DNA from: Amphiura filiformis | Lineage: Eukaryota; Echinodermata; Ophiuroidea; Amphilepidida; Amphiuridae | Assembly (NCBI RefSeq): GCF_039555335.1 | Contig: NC_092636.1 | Span: 59,461,991 to 59,525,990, forward strand | Reading direction: 5' to 3' | Length of the DNA stretch: 64,000 nt | In this document: one piece after another, positions 1-12,175 of the stretch | Numbering within the stretch: position 1 is the stretch's first letter | Layout: each line of letters begins with the position of its first letter | Program-made: the position numbers and the translations under genes | Notes under the pieces: model-generated | Seen by the model: the letters and a program-made list of their open reading frames with translations, nothing else | What the model was told of the DNA's origin: nothing | The model's database searches: none

Positions 1-670
1 CTCTGTTTGTTAGCTTCCCAAGTGGACTACTGACTTTGGATTGCGGTTTACATGCTTAACACGGCTGTCTATGAGCTTCTATGGATGAGATTGTCGGAAA
101 TCTGGCCTACTAAAATTGGCCATGATGTAATGCATCTTTAATTGGATCTGGCTTGTGATTGGTCGACCAGATCTCGTTATGGTTTAAATCCTCCGGGTAC
201 CTGTCATTACCATTAATAACTACATGGTACACAAGTATGCGGCATTTGTGTTGTGTAATTGCATGAACGCGTCAGTAAGTGCGTCTTGTATTTGCTTGCG
301 GTTAAATTTGATTGATAAACAAGTATGATTGACAGTGTGAGTGTTAGGGACTTTGCCCGTTCGAAATCACGTTTAAAATTGAAAGTCCATAGTCGATTTT
401 TAACCTGGAATTTCGCGATTAATAAACGTGCAGATTCTAAAATCAGAATTGTTCAGTATTGAAGTGCCAATACATTTATGACATTATGATTATGTTGCAT
501 TCAATAAATATAAGCCTACGTACACTTTACTTTTACTGTCACTAATATAATTATATAAACTTTTTCATAACAATTTTATACTAGTATTTTGATGTAATAA
601 ATATCAGTATAATTTCGAGTTCAACTGAATGCTTTCATCATGATTAACATTAATAACATGCTTTTACTTA
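1..670. other. no recognisable feature
   Basis: AT-rich sequence with stops in all frames. I see no coding region, terminal inverted repeat or tandem repeat here. Confidence 0.5.
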
Positions 671-689
671 TCAAAAATCGACTATGGCA

Positions 690-1707
690 TAGTCTAGTTG
701 GAGGCTAGCTGAGTCATCTGTAGTAGAGATGGAGCGATACAGAACACTGTCATCAGCAAAGAGTCTGGTGGTAGATGTGGAGACACAGTCAGGCAGATCA
801 TTGATGTAAGCTAAGAAGAGAAGGGGCCACAGAACGCTGCCCTGGGGCACACCTGAGGTGACAGTAGATTCAGTGCTTCTCTGACCATCGACGACAACAG
901 ACTGGGTGCGATTCTGAAGGAAGTTGGTGATCCATTTCAGGGTCTGGCCTCTAACACCACAATGGTGGATCTTCTTCAGGAGGTGGCGATGGGACACTTT
1001 GTCGAATGCCTTCTCAAAATCAGGCAGCACCAGATCGATTTGTGCCTTGTTGTCCAAGCCCTTGGCTAAGTCCTCTACAGTGACGATCAACTGGGTCTCG
1101 CATGATCTATGCTGGCTGAATCAGTGTAGAGCGTCAGATAAAACGTTGTTGGCAGAGAAGTGGCGGATTACGGCACAGTGAATTATGTGCTCACATAATT
1201 TACACAGCACAGATGTTAGAGAGATTGGACGATAGTTTTCAGCCTCAGAACGACTTCCCTTTTTGAAAAGGGGGACGATATGTGCCTTCTTCCAACTGGA
1301 TGGTACGGTGCCTTGGTTAATTGATGTCTGAAATAACAACTTAACTGCTGGTGCAATCTCTTCGGCTGTTTCCTTCAGCAGCATGGTAGGAATCCCATCA
1401 GGACCGGGTGCAGAGAATGGCTTCAGATTTTTAAGAAGCTTGATGACGCCATTAAGGCTAACGTGAATGTCATCCATGGAGGGATACTGGCTGTCTCCCA
1501 GGTCAGGGATTGGTGCACCACTGTCTCTGGAGAACACAGATGTGAATTGCCTATTGAGGATGTTCGCCTTGGTCTTTGGGCCGGTGTGTAAGTAAACGCC
1601 ATCCTTCAGAGGTGCAATACCAGAGCTGTCAAATCTCTTGGACTTAACTAAAGCACCTAGCTTCTTACTCCTGTTGCCTGGTTCACTGCTGATGATGTCG
1701 TGAACAT
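690..1707 (-). pseudogene. LINE (non-LTR retrotransposon) reverse transcriptase fragment
   Basis: On the minus strand this reads as one reverse transcriptase frame. It holds the finger motif SAPGPDGIP, the ENYRPISLTS block, the palm block DFEKAFDKVSH, GVPQGSV and the catalytic box FADD. These motifs and their order are typical of CR1/Jockey-type LINE reverse transcriptases. The frame is broken by one TGA near 1120, where family members have Gly in the HGF-like motif, and one conserved Gly in PQGSVLGP has become Trp. The fragment ends at about 690 before the thumb domain and at about 1707 before the endonuclease, so it is truncated at both ends and not able to move. Family assignment below the superfamily level is uncertain. 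Confidence 0.88.
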
Positions 1708-1727
1708 AACATAATATAAGATATTAA

Positions 1728-2080
1728 AGGCCCATTCAGTAATCCCAGCGCAAGTTAAAAAAAATATTTATAAATAATTGCTTAAAAATGAAGGATATGT
1801 CATTCAAATTGTCACTTGATGTTTTTGAAATGAAGAATTTGGCAAAAACGAAGAAAACAGCAGTAAGTTGAAGCCCTATTCAAATACATGTAGCTAATTT
1901 ATATACTGTCAGTATAAATTACAGATTCATGTAAATGCCTAATTCTGACTTAAATACACGGCTTTCGGCTGAACCACTAGTAGGCTATGTTAGCACATCT
2001 ATGACAAGGACAAAAGTACCAACATCTGAATTTTGATGATTTTTACGACCGTCCGAATGAGCAAACCACTGAATGGGCCT
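1728..2080. mobile_element. MITE, TIR AGGCCCATTCAGT, flanked by TTAA
   Basis: The left end AGGCCCATTCAGT at 1728 is matched by ACTGAATGGGCCT ending at 2080. TTAA lies directly outside both ends (1724-1727 and 2081-2084). A second copy is at 47645-47983. No open frame of note, so it is non-autonomous. Confidence 0.8.
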
Positions 2081-2084
2081 TTAA

Positions 2085-4106
2085 GATTGAATAGTAGCTG
2101 TAATATATGACATACATAAATACAAGAAGGTGATTTGGATTTTGGTGAGTTAGTTTGAAATTCAAAATCAGTAGCATAATAATGACAATATTGATAGTGA
2201 AACATTCACATCCATGAGCAGTAGGGATCTTTTTGGAAAGCAATCAGAATAAATTATAACTAATTAATCTTAGCCGGTTTTATAGCCGGGCTTTTTTTAA
2301 TAGTAAATGAGGATCATTTTGCTAAACAAGAGAGCTAAACCAAAACTTGCATGGTATTATAAACGCGCTAGAACAATTTGAGTATAGTTTATAATGTAAA
2401 TAGCTACAAATCAATTAATTGCACTTGTCTCTTCGCTGAACTTTTGAACAGGTTGAAACAAGTAATGTGCATTATTTTGTAATATAAGATCATAGTTCCC
2501 AGTGCACTTTGTTGCTGTTTCTACAGAGGTGAGCTCTCTCAGACAGTCTGTTGATAGTTGTTAATATTGATGATATAAACAGAGGAGGCATTATAGCCAG
2601 AAAACCATTTTCCTTGATATTCAGATTCTATGCCTTGACAGACACTAAAACAGAGTTTGTTTATGTGGGATAGTAACACCTGTAATCCAATAAATTGCCG
2701 TAACAATCGTGCAATTCACGGTTGTTTGACGTATATAGAATTGGCTTCATTATTAAGTAAATGCAAACTATAGGTGGCGCTATTTATCATAAATCATATT
2801 TATTAATTTGCCAGGGTTAGGTAATCAATACTGCCATTTACACAGGTGAAATAAGCAAGAAAGAAATTTTATAAACATATCATATCAAAAAATAAATGGA
2901 ATTATTTGTATTAAAGGCCTAAAAGAGTAATTTCCAGTATCTAAATAGCGCCACCAATCTTGTCATAAATAGATACATTTTATATCAGAAAAAGCTTGAA
3001 AAATGCTGTGAAAGTGACTAATGTTGTTAATAAGGGGAAATTAAAGTTGAAAACGACTCAAAAGCATCTGTAAACATTAGTAGGATACCGCATTAAGCTG
3101 TTTAAGCCTAAAATTGGGTTGTACATGATGTTTTGTTTGAAAAACTAATAAATGATTGCTCCGACTTGGTTAAAAAAACACAGGCAATGAGTTTCTCTAG
3201 TCATAAGGATTCAGAAAAAGTATAGTTGGACCTATCTACGATGTATGGTGTATTGTTGATGAGCAACATGCGCGTATTTGGGGGGAGGGCTTTGGGGGCG
3301 CCAGCCCCCCGGGGTAAAAGCAGGGGCGGCAAAAACGAAGGGGCGGCGGAAGAAGAAGGGGCGGCAAACGAAGGGGCGGCAAAAAGAATTAGTAAAGAAA
3401 AAAGGGCGGAAATTTTGGGAAAAATTGTACTATACATGAAAAATGTTGGGTCAACCTTTTCGGGCTGTAGAGGAAGGGGCGGCAAAATTGAATTTTCTTC
3501 AGCCCCCCCGGGGTAGGGGCGGCCACGGTACGCCACTGAGCAAAAAGGTAACATTGTGACGTAATAAGTCTCCGATTTTGTTGAATATGGTCTCATATTG
3601 TAGGTCTTTCTATGATAAATCAGCAAAATAATAGTTTGTGTTATAGGATGTTTCGTTACCTCAGTAACACATTAAATTCGACAATACCTACTGAGTTCTA
3701 TTGAATCATGACCTTGCCAAATAATTATTGTTGTATTACCTGAATAAGAAAGCACCCAAGATAGTTAAAACTGTTCTTTTCTGATTTCTTGCAACCAGAA
3801 AAACAATTTGAGACCAGTTTCATCAAAATCAGAGCTAATTTCATTTTAGTCCCCAGCGGGGGCAAAATTTGACATATGACGTCACAATTTTGCCCATAAC
3901 TCCATAACCGTAAATCATACGTAGGTCATCAAAGTATACTTTTTTCTGAATCCTTATTACCAGAGGATCACAATGGTGTGAGTTTTGAACAGGTCACGTC
4001 TGAGTAATTTTGAACTCGACCCTTTGTGCAAAGTTCAATGACCTTTTTCTACTAGAATGAGGGTACTGTTAAAATGCCTCTATAGCCTAGATTAATTAGC
4101 ACTATG
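2085..4106. other. intergenic, degenerate repeats only
   Basis: No convincing gene. Parts of 2690-3160 (for example CACGGTTGTTTGA and GGCGCTATTTAT) resemble the foldback at 48055-48806, so this is probably a decayed copy of that family. A GC-rich block at 3290-3530 is listed separately. Confidence 0.45.
3290..3535. repeat. GC-rich block with GGGGCGGC tandem repeats
   Basis: GGGGCGGC occurs several times, spaced by AAAAACGAA-like spacers, within an otherwise AT-rich region. The block is bounded on the right by CCACGGTACGCCACTGA, which looks like a transposon terminus. Open frames across it on both strands are low-complexity Ala/Gly/Pro translations and are not supported as proteins. Confidence 0.5.
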
Positions 4107-5170
4107 GGGTAAGATGGGGTAGGTGGGACAATGGGGTAAGTGGCACACTTACTATACTAGATCTTCATTGCAGCACTAAATCCACCAATACGATACCGAA
4201 TGGGGACTTACCCACATTGCAAATATGTTTGTTATAATCTCACTGCTCAATATTGGACTTTATTTGGTATTTGAGCTGTGGGAGATGCTTGAGACCAACA
4301 CCACCTTGATGTGGCGGCCAACTTTGAGGAATTATACTTATTTATTACCAAATATTTAAAAGTCTTTGCTGAGAATTAGGAGACATTGAGAGATAATATA
4401 ATTATTTCATTTACCATAAAAAAGAACGCTTTTTACAAGCCTGATAGCAGAAAATCATGATAAAATCATGCAATTTAGCCAATTAGCGCCTATTTAGTAT
4501 GGTGTCCCACTTACCCCATCCACTTGGGGTAGGTGGGACAGTGGTTCTTGAAATTAATTTTTGATACAAAAAAATAACAAAATTTAATTGTATAAATAAA
4601 TAATGTATAATATAATGCCGCCAACAAGCTCAAAAATTAAATTAATACTGAAAACGCCTATTGAATGATTTGATTATTGATTTTGTGGCTGAAATCCGCA
4701 AATCGTGGTTTTTTTTTTGATTTTGTCACCAAAAACCAAGAAAAAAGTCTGCCTCATGTATAATGTATTAAGATGAAATTAATAAACATAATGATAGTAT
4801 AGTATTACTATGTTTTTGGTATAATTATGTTATTTTTATAATAATGCCCAAATGCTCCAATATAAATATACATTGCTGTAAAACAATGTTCTTTTAATGT
4901 AATAATATCATAAATATATGTGTCAAATTTACCCCTACCCCTTATGTGTCCCACTTACCCCAAAGTGTTGGGGGTAAGTGGGACAGTTGAGTCATTACAT
5001 AATTGGCCCCGCCATTCTGTACTGAATTGGAGTATCGCCCCAAAACTAACACCAGACATTGTCCTAGGATTATACTTGAATTATAAAAACATAAGTCCAA
5101 TCTTTATTCACTTACATGAGTTTTATATCCAATAATATCCTTAAGTGTCCCACTTACCCCCATCTTACCC
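4107..5170. mobile_element. DNA transposon or MITE with GGGTAAGATGGGG ends and internal copies of the end motif
   Basis: The left end GGGTAAGATGGGG followed by GTGGGACA is mirrored at 5146-5170 by GTCCCACTTACCCCC and CATCTTACCC. Two further back-to-back copies of the same motif form hairpins at about 4503-4541 and 4944-4985. No transposase frame is visible, so it is non-autonomous. The target site duplication is not clear. Confidence 0.72.
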
Positions 5171-6029
5171 TAAGCGTATCCTTTAGGGGTTTAGTGGTTG
5201 GGGTGTATATAGTACATGGTGTTACGTAGAATTATCATAAGTCAGTGCAAAATTTGCTACACTAGTGGAATCTAGGTTATTTTGCTTCCTTATACCCCAG
5301 GTAACAAAACCTGAGTTGGTTCCATTTTTTTCGAGTGTGTCTTCGGCGGCCATTTTGAAATTCAAAATGGCCACTATATTTAGCCTTTTTAAAGCCGTAT
5401 TTGTCCATAAAACGCACAAAGTCATATTTTTCTTAATGATTATTTATACTTTTGATTGTCAAAATCCACTAAGAACACAATTAGGATCATTGTCTAGAAT
5501 CCAAGATGGCTGCCAAATCCAAAATGGCCGCCAATTTGTCTAAAATGGTCTGCGAGCTATAAGGACATTGATTTCTTTCCTTTTTCCTGATTATTTTCAC
5601 TGCTTATGTTTCTGTAAATCCACTGAGAACTAAAAACTTAATTTGGTCCATTTTCTCCAATTCAAGATGGCCTCTAAATCCAAAATGGCCGCCTTTTATG
5701 GCATACCGCTTTGAACAATTACTGTCATTGAGAGTAAAATCTTATTTCTGTCAGATATGGATAAGAAAATGATTCTAAACATCTGTAGTGCAACAAAATT
5801 GTTTAAGGAGATTATAGGTGCATTTAACCTTTCAAAATGGCCGCCAAAGTGTCTTGAAATTGGCTAAGATTAATTTTTCAGCATTTATGCAATGAAATGC
5901 AGAAAATCATGTTTTTAAAAGTTGAAATTTCAATATTGTAATTCAACTTCAAACATTTATGATAGAGCTGACCTTGAGGCATTCAAATGCCTAGTTGTCA
6001 TCATAGGTTCCTCAGTTGGTGCACAGCTG

Positions 6030-7145
6030 CAGCTGCAGGCCTATCATATTGGTACACTTTTCATTTGCTCTACAATCACATTCTTCTGTACAAGTCAGAT
6101 TATGTCGTCTGCAGGAACATCTTCTGGAGCATTTGCTTATTCCACATCCGCACCTAACAAGCTCGACAACAGACTCGGGAGCTATTGCAATGTCTGACAC
6201 GATAGGTACTGGAATGTTATCTGCATCACTCGACCATCCTAGCTTGATCGGGTCTGTAATATTTGGATTTACCACAAGGTCTTGACTCCAAACATATGCT
6301 TGCATATGCGCCCGCATAATGTGTTGATGCCACGCACAGAAGTTGGAGGGATGCTTCTTCTTGTGTACTAACACCTGTCGATGGCTGCAAAACTTTGTTT
6401 GCCAGGTAGATTGTGAGGGAGTCCTTAGTTTCATTGTTAGCCAAAAATAGTTTTGAGTCATGGATGGGGGTTGTGTCAGCAACAATGTAGGCTCTCGCTG
6501 ATGATTGGACTCCTAACTTGCGACGTCTGATTATATCTTTGATTGAGGTTTCTCTTCCATAATTATCAAATATGACACGGCAACCTTCATAGTCACTGTA
6601 ACACGTCTGCATGTGAAAAGCAACATGAATGATGTTCCGCCATCGACAGGAATGTGTTGATGCCACGCATCAGAAGTTGGAGGGATTTTATCAATCCCCT
6701 GGTTGGCTCTTGAAGCGTTTCCAACTCAGTTTTTCAGCTGTGTTGGCATGTAGGTCATATTTTTGCCCATGAGTCTGCACAAAAACCTATCACAACCTGA
6801 AACAACACTTTGAGAAGGCATTTCTGCATCACCAAGTTGACTCAGTGCTGTGAGTTCTTCAGGTGTTGATTCAGTAAAGACCTTGAAGGCGGTCTTCTTG
6901 CCTATACCTCTGATATGTCCACATGTGTCGCATCCTGTTAAACAATGAAATCCCGGAAGCGCTGCTGCTTTTGATGTCCCAAGACATTTCAGCAAGATTT
7001 TCCTTTTGTTGTCACCTGTTCCCATAAGCGTGGTTGTCTGAAGACCAAGAACCGTGAGTCTTCGAATAGCAAGGACCATAACATCTGTATCTTGGGTTAT
7101 GATATTGACATTCTTTCCAGCTTGAGAGATCTCTGCTAGCTGCAT
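6030..7145 (-). pseudogene. transposon protein with FEN1-like nuclease motifs and CXC tail, left arm copy
   Basis: Read on the minus strand from 7145, an Asp-x-Asp motif (QDTDVMVLA) is followed by GCDTCGHIRGIGKKTAF. The second motif resembles the helix-hairpin-helix region of FEN1/XPG-type 5' nucleases. At the other end (about 6060-6240) is a Cys-rich stretch with the CxC spacing of Tesmin/TSO1-like CXC domains (RCGCGISKCSRRCSCRR). A module at about 6330-6660 (VIFDNYGRETSIKDIIRR then ARAYIVADTTPIHDSKL) belongs N-terminal to the nuclease in the right arm but lies after it here, so the copy is rearranged. Several stops and frame changes make it a pseudogene. I do not know the parent family by name; nuclease function is inferred from motifs only. 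Confidence 0.6.
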
Positions 7146-7184
7146 ATCAATATAGCATGATTAGAGTGTACTAACACCTGTCGA

Positions 7185-7727
7185 TGGCTGAACATAATTC
7201 ATGTTGCTTTTCACATGCAGACGTGTTACAGTGACTATGAAGGTTGCCGTGTCATGTCATATTGAATAATTATGGAAGAGAAAACTCATTCAAAGATAAT
7301 CAGACGAACATCATTCAGACAACTATGCTATGGGAACAGGTGACAACAGAAGGAAACTCTTGCTGAAACCAATACATATCCGTCTTGGGACATCAAAAGC
7401 AGCAGCGCTTTCGGTATTTCATTGTTTAACACGATGCGACACATATGGACATATCAGAGGTATAGGCAAAAAGACTGCTTTCATGGCCTTCACTGAAGCA
7501 ACACCTGAAGATCTCACAGCACTGAGTCAACTTGGTGATGCAGAAATGCCTTCTCAAAGTGTTGTTTCAGGCTGTGAGAGGTTTTTGTGCAGACTCATGG
7601 GCACAAAAAATGACCTACAGGCCAACACAGCTGAAACACTGAGATGGAAACGCTACAAGAGCCAACCAGGGGGATTGATAAAATCCCTCCAACTTCTGGT
7701 GCGTGGCATCAACACATTCCTGTCGAT
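7185..7727 (+). pseudogene. partial copy of the same transposon protein, nuclease part
   Basis: A short, frame-broken piece of the N-terminal module (7185-7320) runs directly into the nuclease segment MGTGDNRRKLLLKP, followed by the Gly-Ile-Gly-Lys-Lys-Thr-Ala motif and SQSVVSGCERFLCRLMG. The stretch between the N-terminal module and the Asp-x-Asp motif seen in the next copy is deleted. It ends near 7727, where a second fuller copy starts, so the right arm holds a tandem partial duplication. Confidence 0.6.
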
Positions 7728-8800
7728 GGCGGAACATCATTCATGTTGCTTTTCACATGCAGACGTGTTACAGTGACTATGAAGGTTGCCGTGTCATATT
7801 TGATAATTATGGAAGAGAAACCTCAATCAAAGATATAATCAGACGTCGCAAATTATGAGTCCAATCATCAGCGAGAGCCTACATTGTTGCTAACACAACC
7901 CCCATCCATGACTCAAAGCTATTTTTGGCTATAACAATAAAACTAAGGACTCCCTCACAAGCTACCTGGCAAACAAAGTTTTGCAGCCATCGACAGGTGT
8001 TAGTACACAAGAGGAAGCAGACACTCTAATCATGCTACATGCAGCAGAGATATCTGAACCTGGAAAGAATGTCCGCATATCATGACCCAAGATACAGATG
8101 TTATGGTTCTTGCTCTTCGAAGACTCGCGGTTCTTGGTCTTCAGACAACCATGCTATATGGGAACAGGTGACAACAGAAGGACAATCTTGCTGAAACCAA
8201 TACATATCCGTCTTGGTACAACAAAAGCAGCAGCGCTTCCGGGATTTCATTGTTTAACAGGATGCGACACATGTGGACATCAGAGGTATAGGCAAGAAGA
8301 CTGCTTTTAAGGCCTTCACCGAAGCAACACCTGAAGAACTCACAGCACTGAGTCAACTTGCTGATGCAGAAATGCCTTCTCAAAGTGTTGTTTCAGGCTG
8401 TGAGAGGTTTTTGTGCAGGCTCATGGGCACAAAAATGACCTACAGGCCTGAGACGGAAACGCTTCAAGAGCCAACCAGGGGATTGATAAAATCCCTCCAA
8501 CTTCTGTGCATGGCATCAACACATTCTGCGGGCGCATATGCAGAAGGTTTGGAGTCAAGACCTTGTTGTACATCCAAATATTCTAGACCCATTCAAGCCA
8601 GGATGGTCGAGTGATGCAGATAACATTCCAGTACCTATCCTGTCAGACATTGCAATAGCTCCCGAGTCTGTTGTCGAGCTTGTTAGGTGCGGATGTGGAA
8701 TAAGCAAATGCTCCAGAAGATGTTCCTGCAGACGACACAATCTGACTTGTACAGAAGCATGTGATTGTAGAGCAGATGAAGAGTGTACCAATACAGCTCT
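7728..8800 (+). pseudogene. transposon protein with FEN1-like nuclease motifs and CXC tail, right arm copy
   Basis: This copy has the modules in what is probably the original order. First is the SMAEHHSCCFSHADVLQ segment and the VIFDNYGRETSIKD module. Next come the TQEEADTLIMLHAAEI motif, Asp-x-Asp (QDTDVMVLAL) near 8090, the GCDTCGH segment near 8262 and GIGKKTAFKAF near 8290. Last, at 8680-8800, is the CXC-type tail RCGCGISKCSRRCSCRR. Frameshifts occur near 8078, 8280 (two bases lost compared with the left arm), 8450 and 8600, and one stop lies near 7855. Proteins with an EADT motif, a DTDV motif and a C-terminal CXC cluster are familiar to me as repeat-encoded proteins in many marine invertebrates. 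The role in transposition is unknown. Confidence 0.6.
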
Positions 8801-9649
8801 GGGCACCAAACTGAGGAACTTAAAAATATTGATAACATAGATGATGAGTATTGATGACAACTTGGCATTTAGATGCCTCAAGGTCAGCTCTATCATAAAT
8901 GTCTAAAGTTGAATTACAATATATTTCAACTTTTAAAAACATTATTTTCTGCATTTCATTGCATAAATGCCGAAAATTAATCAAAGCCAATTTCAAACAC
9001 TTTGGCGGCCATTTTGAAAGGTGAAATGCACCTATATTCTCCTTAAACAGTGTTCTTGCACTACTTTAAGATGTTTAGAATCATTTTAATATCCATATCT
9101 GTCAGAAATGAGATACATATATTTTATTCTCGATGATAGTAATTGCCAAAAGCGGTATGCCATATTTTAATAAAAGGCGGCCATTTTGGATTTAGAGGCC
9201 ATCTTGGATTGGAGAAAATGGACCAAATTAAGTTTTTAGTTCTTAGTGGATTCTCAGAAACATAAGTAGCAAAATAATCAGGAAAAAGGAAAGAAATCAA
9301 TGTCCTTATAGCTGGCAGACCATTTTAGACAAATTGGCGGCCATTTTGAATTTGGCGGCCATCTTGGATTTTAGAAAATGATCCTAATTATGTTCTTAGT
9401 AGATTTTGACAATCAAAAGTATAAATAATCATTAAGAAAAATATGACTTTGTGCGCTTTCGGGACAAATACGGCTTAAAAAAAGCTAAAAATAGTGGCCA
9501 TTTTGAATTTCAAAATGGCCGCCGAAGACACATTCGAAAAAAATGGAACCAACTCAGGTTTGATTCGTAGGGATATTCAGAAGCTAAAAAGCATTGGTTC
9601 CACTAGTGTAGCAAATTTTGCACTGGGTTACGTAACACCATGTACTAAT

Positions 9650-10583
9650 ACGTTTCGTGATTTATTTGCGATCTGAGTTCAGGGTTTCTTCAATGCTGTG
9701 CTTGTTATAAACGATACCTCTTTGGAACTTACCACCTAAAATTAAACGGACAAGCCCCAAAGTCATAATACAAGATGGAGCACATTAAAGACCAATACAT
9801 ATATTACCACTGAAAATTCAAAGCATCATATTGATCATTATTTATATTAAAAGCATAATGTCCAAGAAGTGTTATGAATAAGATATCCATTTCATCTCAG
9901 AACAAATATTGTATTCTTTTAGCTCTCTAACCATGTATCAGGGATATTAATCATATCCTGCGTGTATTACCTATGGCATCCTTGATCGTATGGAGAGTTG
10001 TATGTAAAGGCCACATAGAAAATGTTAAGCAGCTTAAAACCTCTCGTGGCGAATTGTTTTCAATAGTCATTACCAAAGTCATTGTGGACCCTATTATTGT
10101 TTTCTAAAATGTAATATTTTGTATTAATGTGTTGGACACTATACAGCAACCTTTAATATGAGTAGTTTTATGTGTATGCCAATTTGAAAGCTGATATACA
10201 GGGCGTATCAAAATAAAGTAAACAGTTTGAAAGATGCCACTAGAAAACAGAATTAACATCTTGTCCATTCACATGTCGCTATGTCAGGCTTGTTTTTCTT
10301 CCTTTTTCACAAAAGTTTTATTTTTTTTTTGAATGGTATATAAAGTAACATATCTGTGGTAGATGTTGGTATTCCCAAGTGTGATTTTGACGATGCATGT
10401 GCGTGTCGGAGATTTTGTGTGATTTTGCAACCTCAGCGTGACATTTACTACCATTGCGTGACATTTTACTACCTTGGCTTGAGAAAGTGCCCGAATGCGT
10501 GACTTTGACAGCCCTGTAAATTATATTGACATATTTCCCAACTATAATTGATAATTCAAATGTTTATGTTGCCAATTCTTACA
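9650..10583. other. no recognisable gene
   Basis: AT-rich spacer. A short motif, GCGTGACATTTTACTACC, around 10450 also occurs near 46405, which hints at another dispersed repeat. Nothing else stands out. Confidence 0.4.
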
Positions 10584-10587
10584 TTAA

Positions 10588-11028
10588 GGGAACGGATAGT
10601 AACGTTTGTACAGTACTTTTGTGGAACATGAGAGCACATCAGACATATCGAATTGCATTCTGAATACGAGGAATGTCCTTCTGATATCAAATAATTTATG
10701 GCAAATTATTAAAAATTGATTTTTTTTTTTGTTGTTGAAAATTTTATGATTTTTTGGAAAAAAATGTATAACTGCAATACGAAAGGTTAGAATTGTCAAT
10801 TGATGGTCGGCTTTTCCTCCCAGCTACATACACATACCATTAGATTTATAAAGTTTACTTCGAGGACTGTCAAAATTTAAAAAATATATACATTTTAATA
10901 ATTTGCCATAAAATTTGTATTATATCGCAAATTAAAAAAATATCGGATGCAATTTGATATGTCTGATGTGTGCTCTCCATCTCTCATATCCCACAAAAAA
11001 TACCGTGCAAACGTTGCTACCCGTTACT
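10588..11028. mobile_element. foldback MITE flanked by TTAA, copy 1
   Basis: TTAA at 10584-10587 and 11029-11032 encloses a long imperfect hairpin. GAGCACATCAGACATATCG on the left pairs with the GATATGTCTGATGTGTGCTC region on the right. A related element is at 32417-33079. Non-coding. Confidence 0.75.
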
Positions 11029-11032
11029 TTAA

Positions 11033-11812
11033 AGGTCATATATATTGCTCGGACAACATCATATCATTGGCAAGCTAATATTATGAAGACAATGAAAATG
11101 ACACCTTTTTTGAGAAAATAAGATGTTTAAAATTGATATTCCGCAAAAACCAACTTAAGCGGTGAGTTTCTTCGAACGAGACAGATTTGACCTAGAAAAA
11201 AGTTGACGTCATGAAATGAGATGTGCCTGCTTTCAGAGAAGGGAATGTAAACGCTCTCAATGCGCAGAACGATACTGTTGTTGTCCTCAAGTCTAATCAA
11301 GTGTTACAAATTTAACGGTTTTTAAACATATGTATAAAATCAGCCGCTTCTTTTTTATATATTAGGAAATATTTGGACTAAACAATAAAAAATATTTTAG
11401 ACCAATTTTACCGTGCAATTTTAGAATTTGAGCGTGATGTATACCCATATTGTATTTATTATGCAAATAAACAATTTGAATGGCCTTTTGTTCCAACATT
11501 CCCGATTTATCGTGGAACAAGGTCGCATATTATATACATGACTGAATGTCAAAAGAGCTCATATCCAGAGGTCATGTGTATGTAACATGACTCTTCATTT
11601 ACTGTGACGTCACCAGTCTCCTGCCATGGAAATCAATTTGCTTCGAACAGGGGGAAGGACCGTAAATTGGTGTACGAGGCAGAATTTACAAACACAATTT
11701 CTCTTTTTTCAGGAGAAATACGAATAAAAAAATTGCAACGAGTGTCAACTTATAATGTAATAATTATTATCTTCGAATGGAGTTAAACTTGTTTTTGCAA
11801 TAGATCTGCCCT
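11033..11812. mobile_element. TTAA-flanked element adjoining the previous one
   Basis: Starts AGGTCATATATATTGC directly after TTAA 11029-11032. It ends with the imperfect reverse complement TTGCAATAGATCTGCCCT before TTAA 11813-11816. It shares a single TTAA with the element on its left. No coding frame. Confidence 0.5.
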
Positions 11813-11982
11813 TTAAAGTAAATAAATAGGCCCAAGTGTCGCACAAAATAATAGAGACCCAGGTACACAGTCAGAGTTGAAATGTGTATAAAGTATAACA
11901 AAAACAAATAACTACAAACATAACATGTCTTTTAAATATATATGTAGATTGCTTGCTGGAATTATAATAATAGAAACAAAAA

Positions 11983-11984
11983 TG

Positions 11985-12063
<79 letters not shown>

Positions 12064-12093
12064 TAATACCATAATAATAATAATAATAATAAT

Positions 12094-12138
<45 letters not shown>

Positions 12139-12175
12139 AATAATAAACAACAACAATAATAAACAACAACAACAA
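11983..12175. repeat. (ATA)n then (AAC)n trinucleotide microsatellite
   Basis: Nearly pure ATA repeats to about 12105, turning into AAC repeats. The long poly-Tyr, poly-Leu and poly-Val frames on the minus strand are translations of this repeat and are not proteins. Confidence 0.97.

Larger units (their letters stand above)
5210..9647. mobile_element. 4.4 kb palindromic transposon
   Basis: The two outer ends are inverted copies: TAGTACATGGTGTTACG starts at 5210 and its reverse complement ends at 9647. The outer 800 bp on each side (5210-6010 and 8862-9647) are near mirror images rich in CCAAGATGGC and AAATGGCCGCC. The similarity continues inward into coding sequence whose C-terminal end faces outward in both arms. 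The centre lies near 7165. It may be an inverted dimer of one element, or one element whose ends and coding part were copied in inverted orientation. The transposase family is not recognised. Confidence 0.8.

Noticed and set aside
3201-3626. Overlapping Ala/Pro-rich and Gly/Ala-rich frames on both strands
   Set aside because: They follow the GGGGCGGC repeat block; no domain and no splice context.
5222-5543. Frames in the outer arms of the palindrome
   Set aside because: Not conserved between the two arms; the arms are non-coding terminal repeats.
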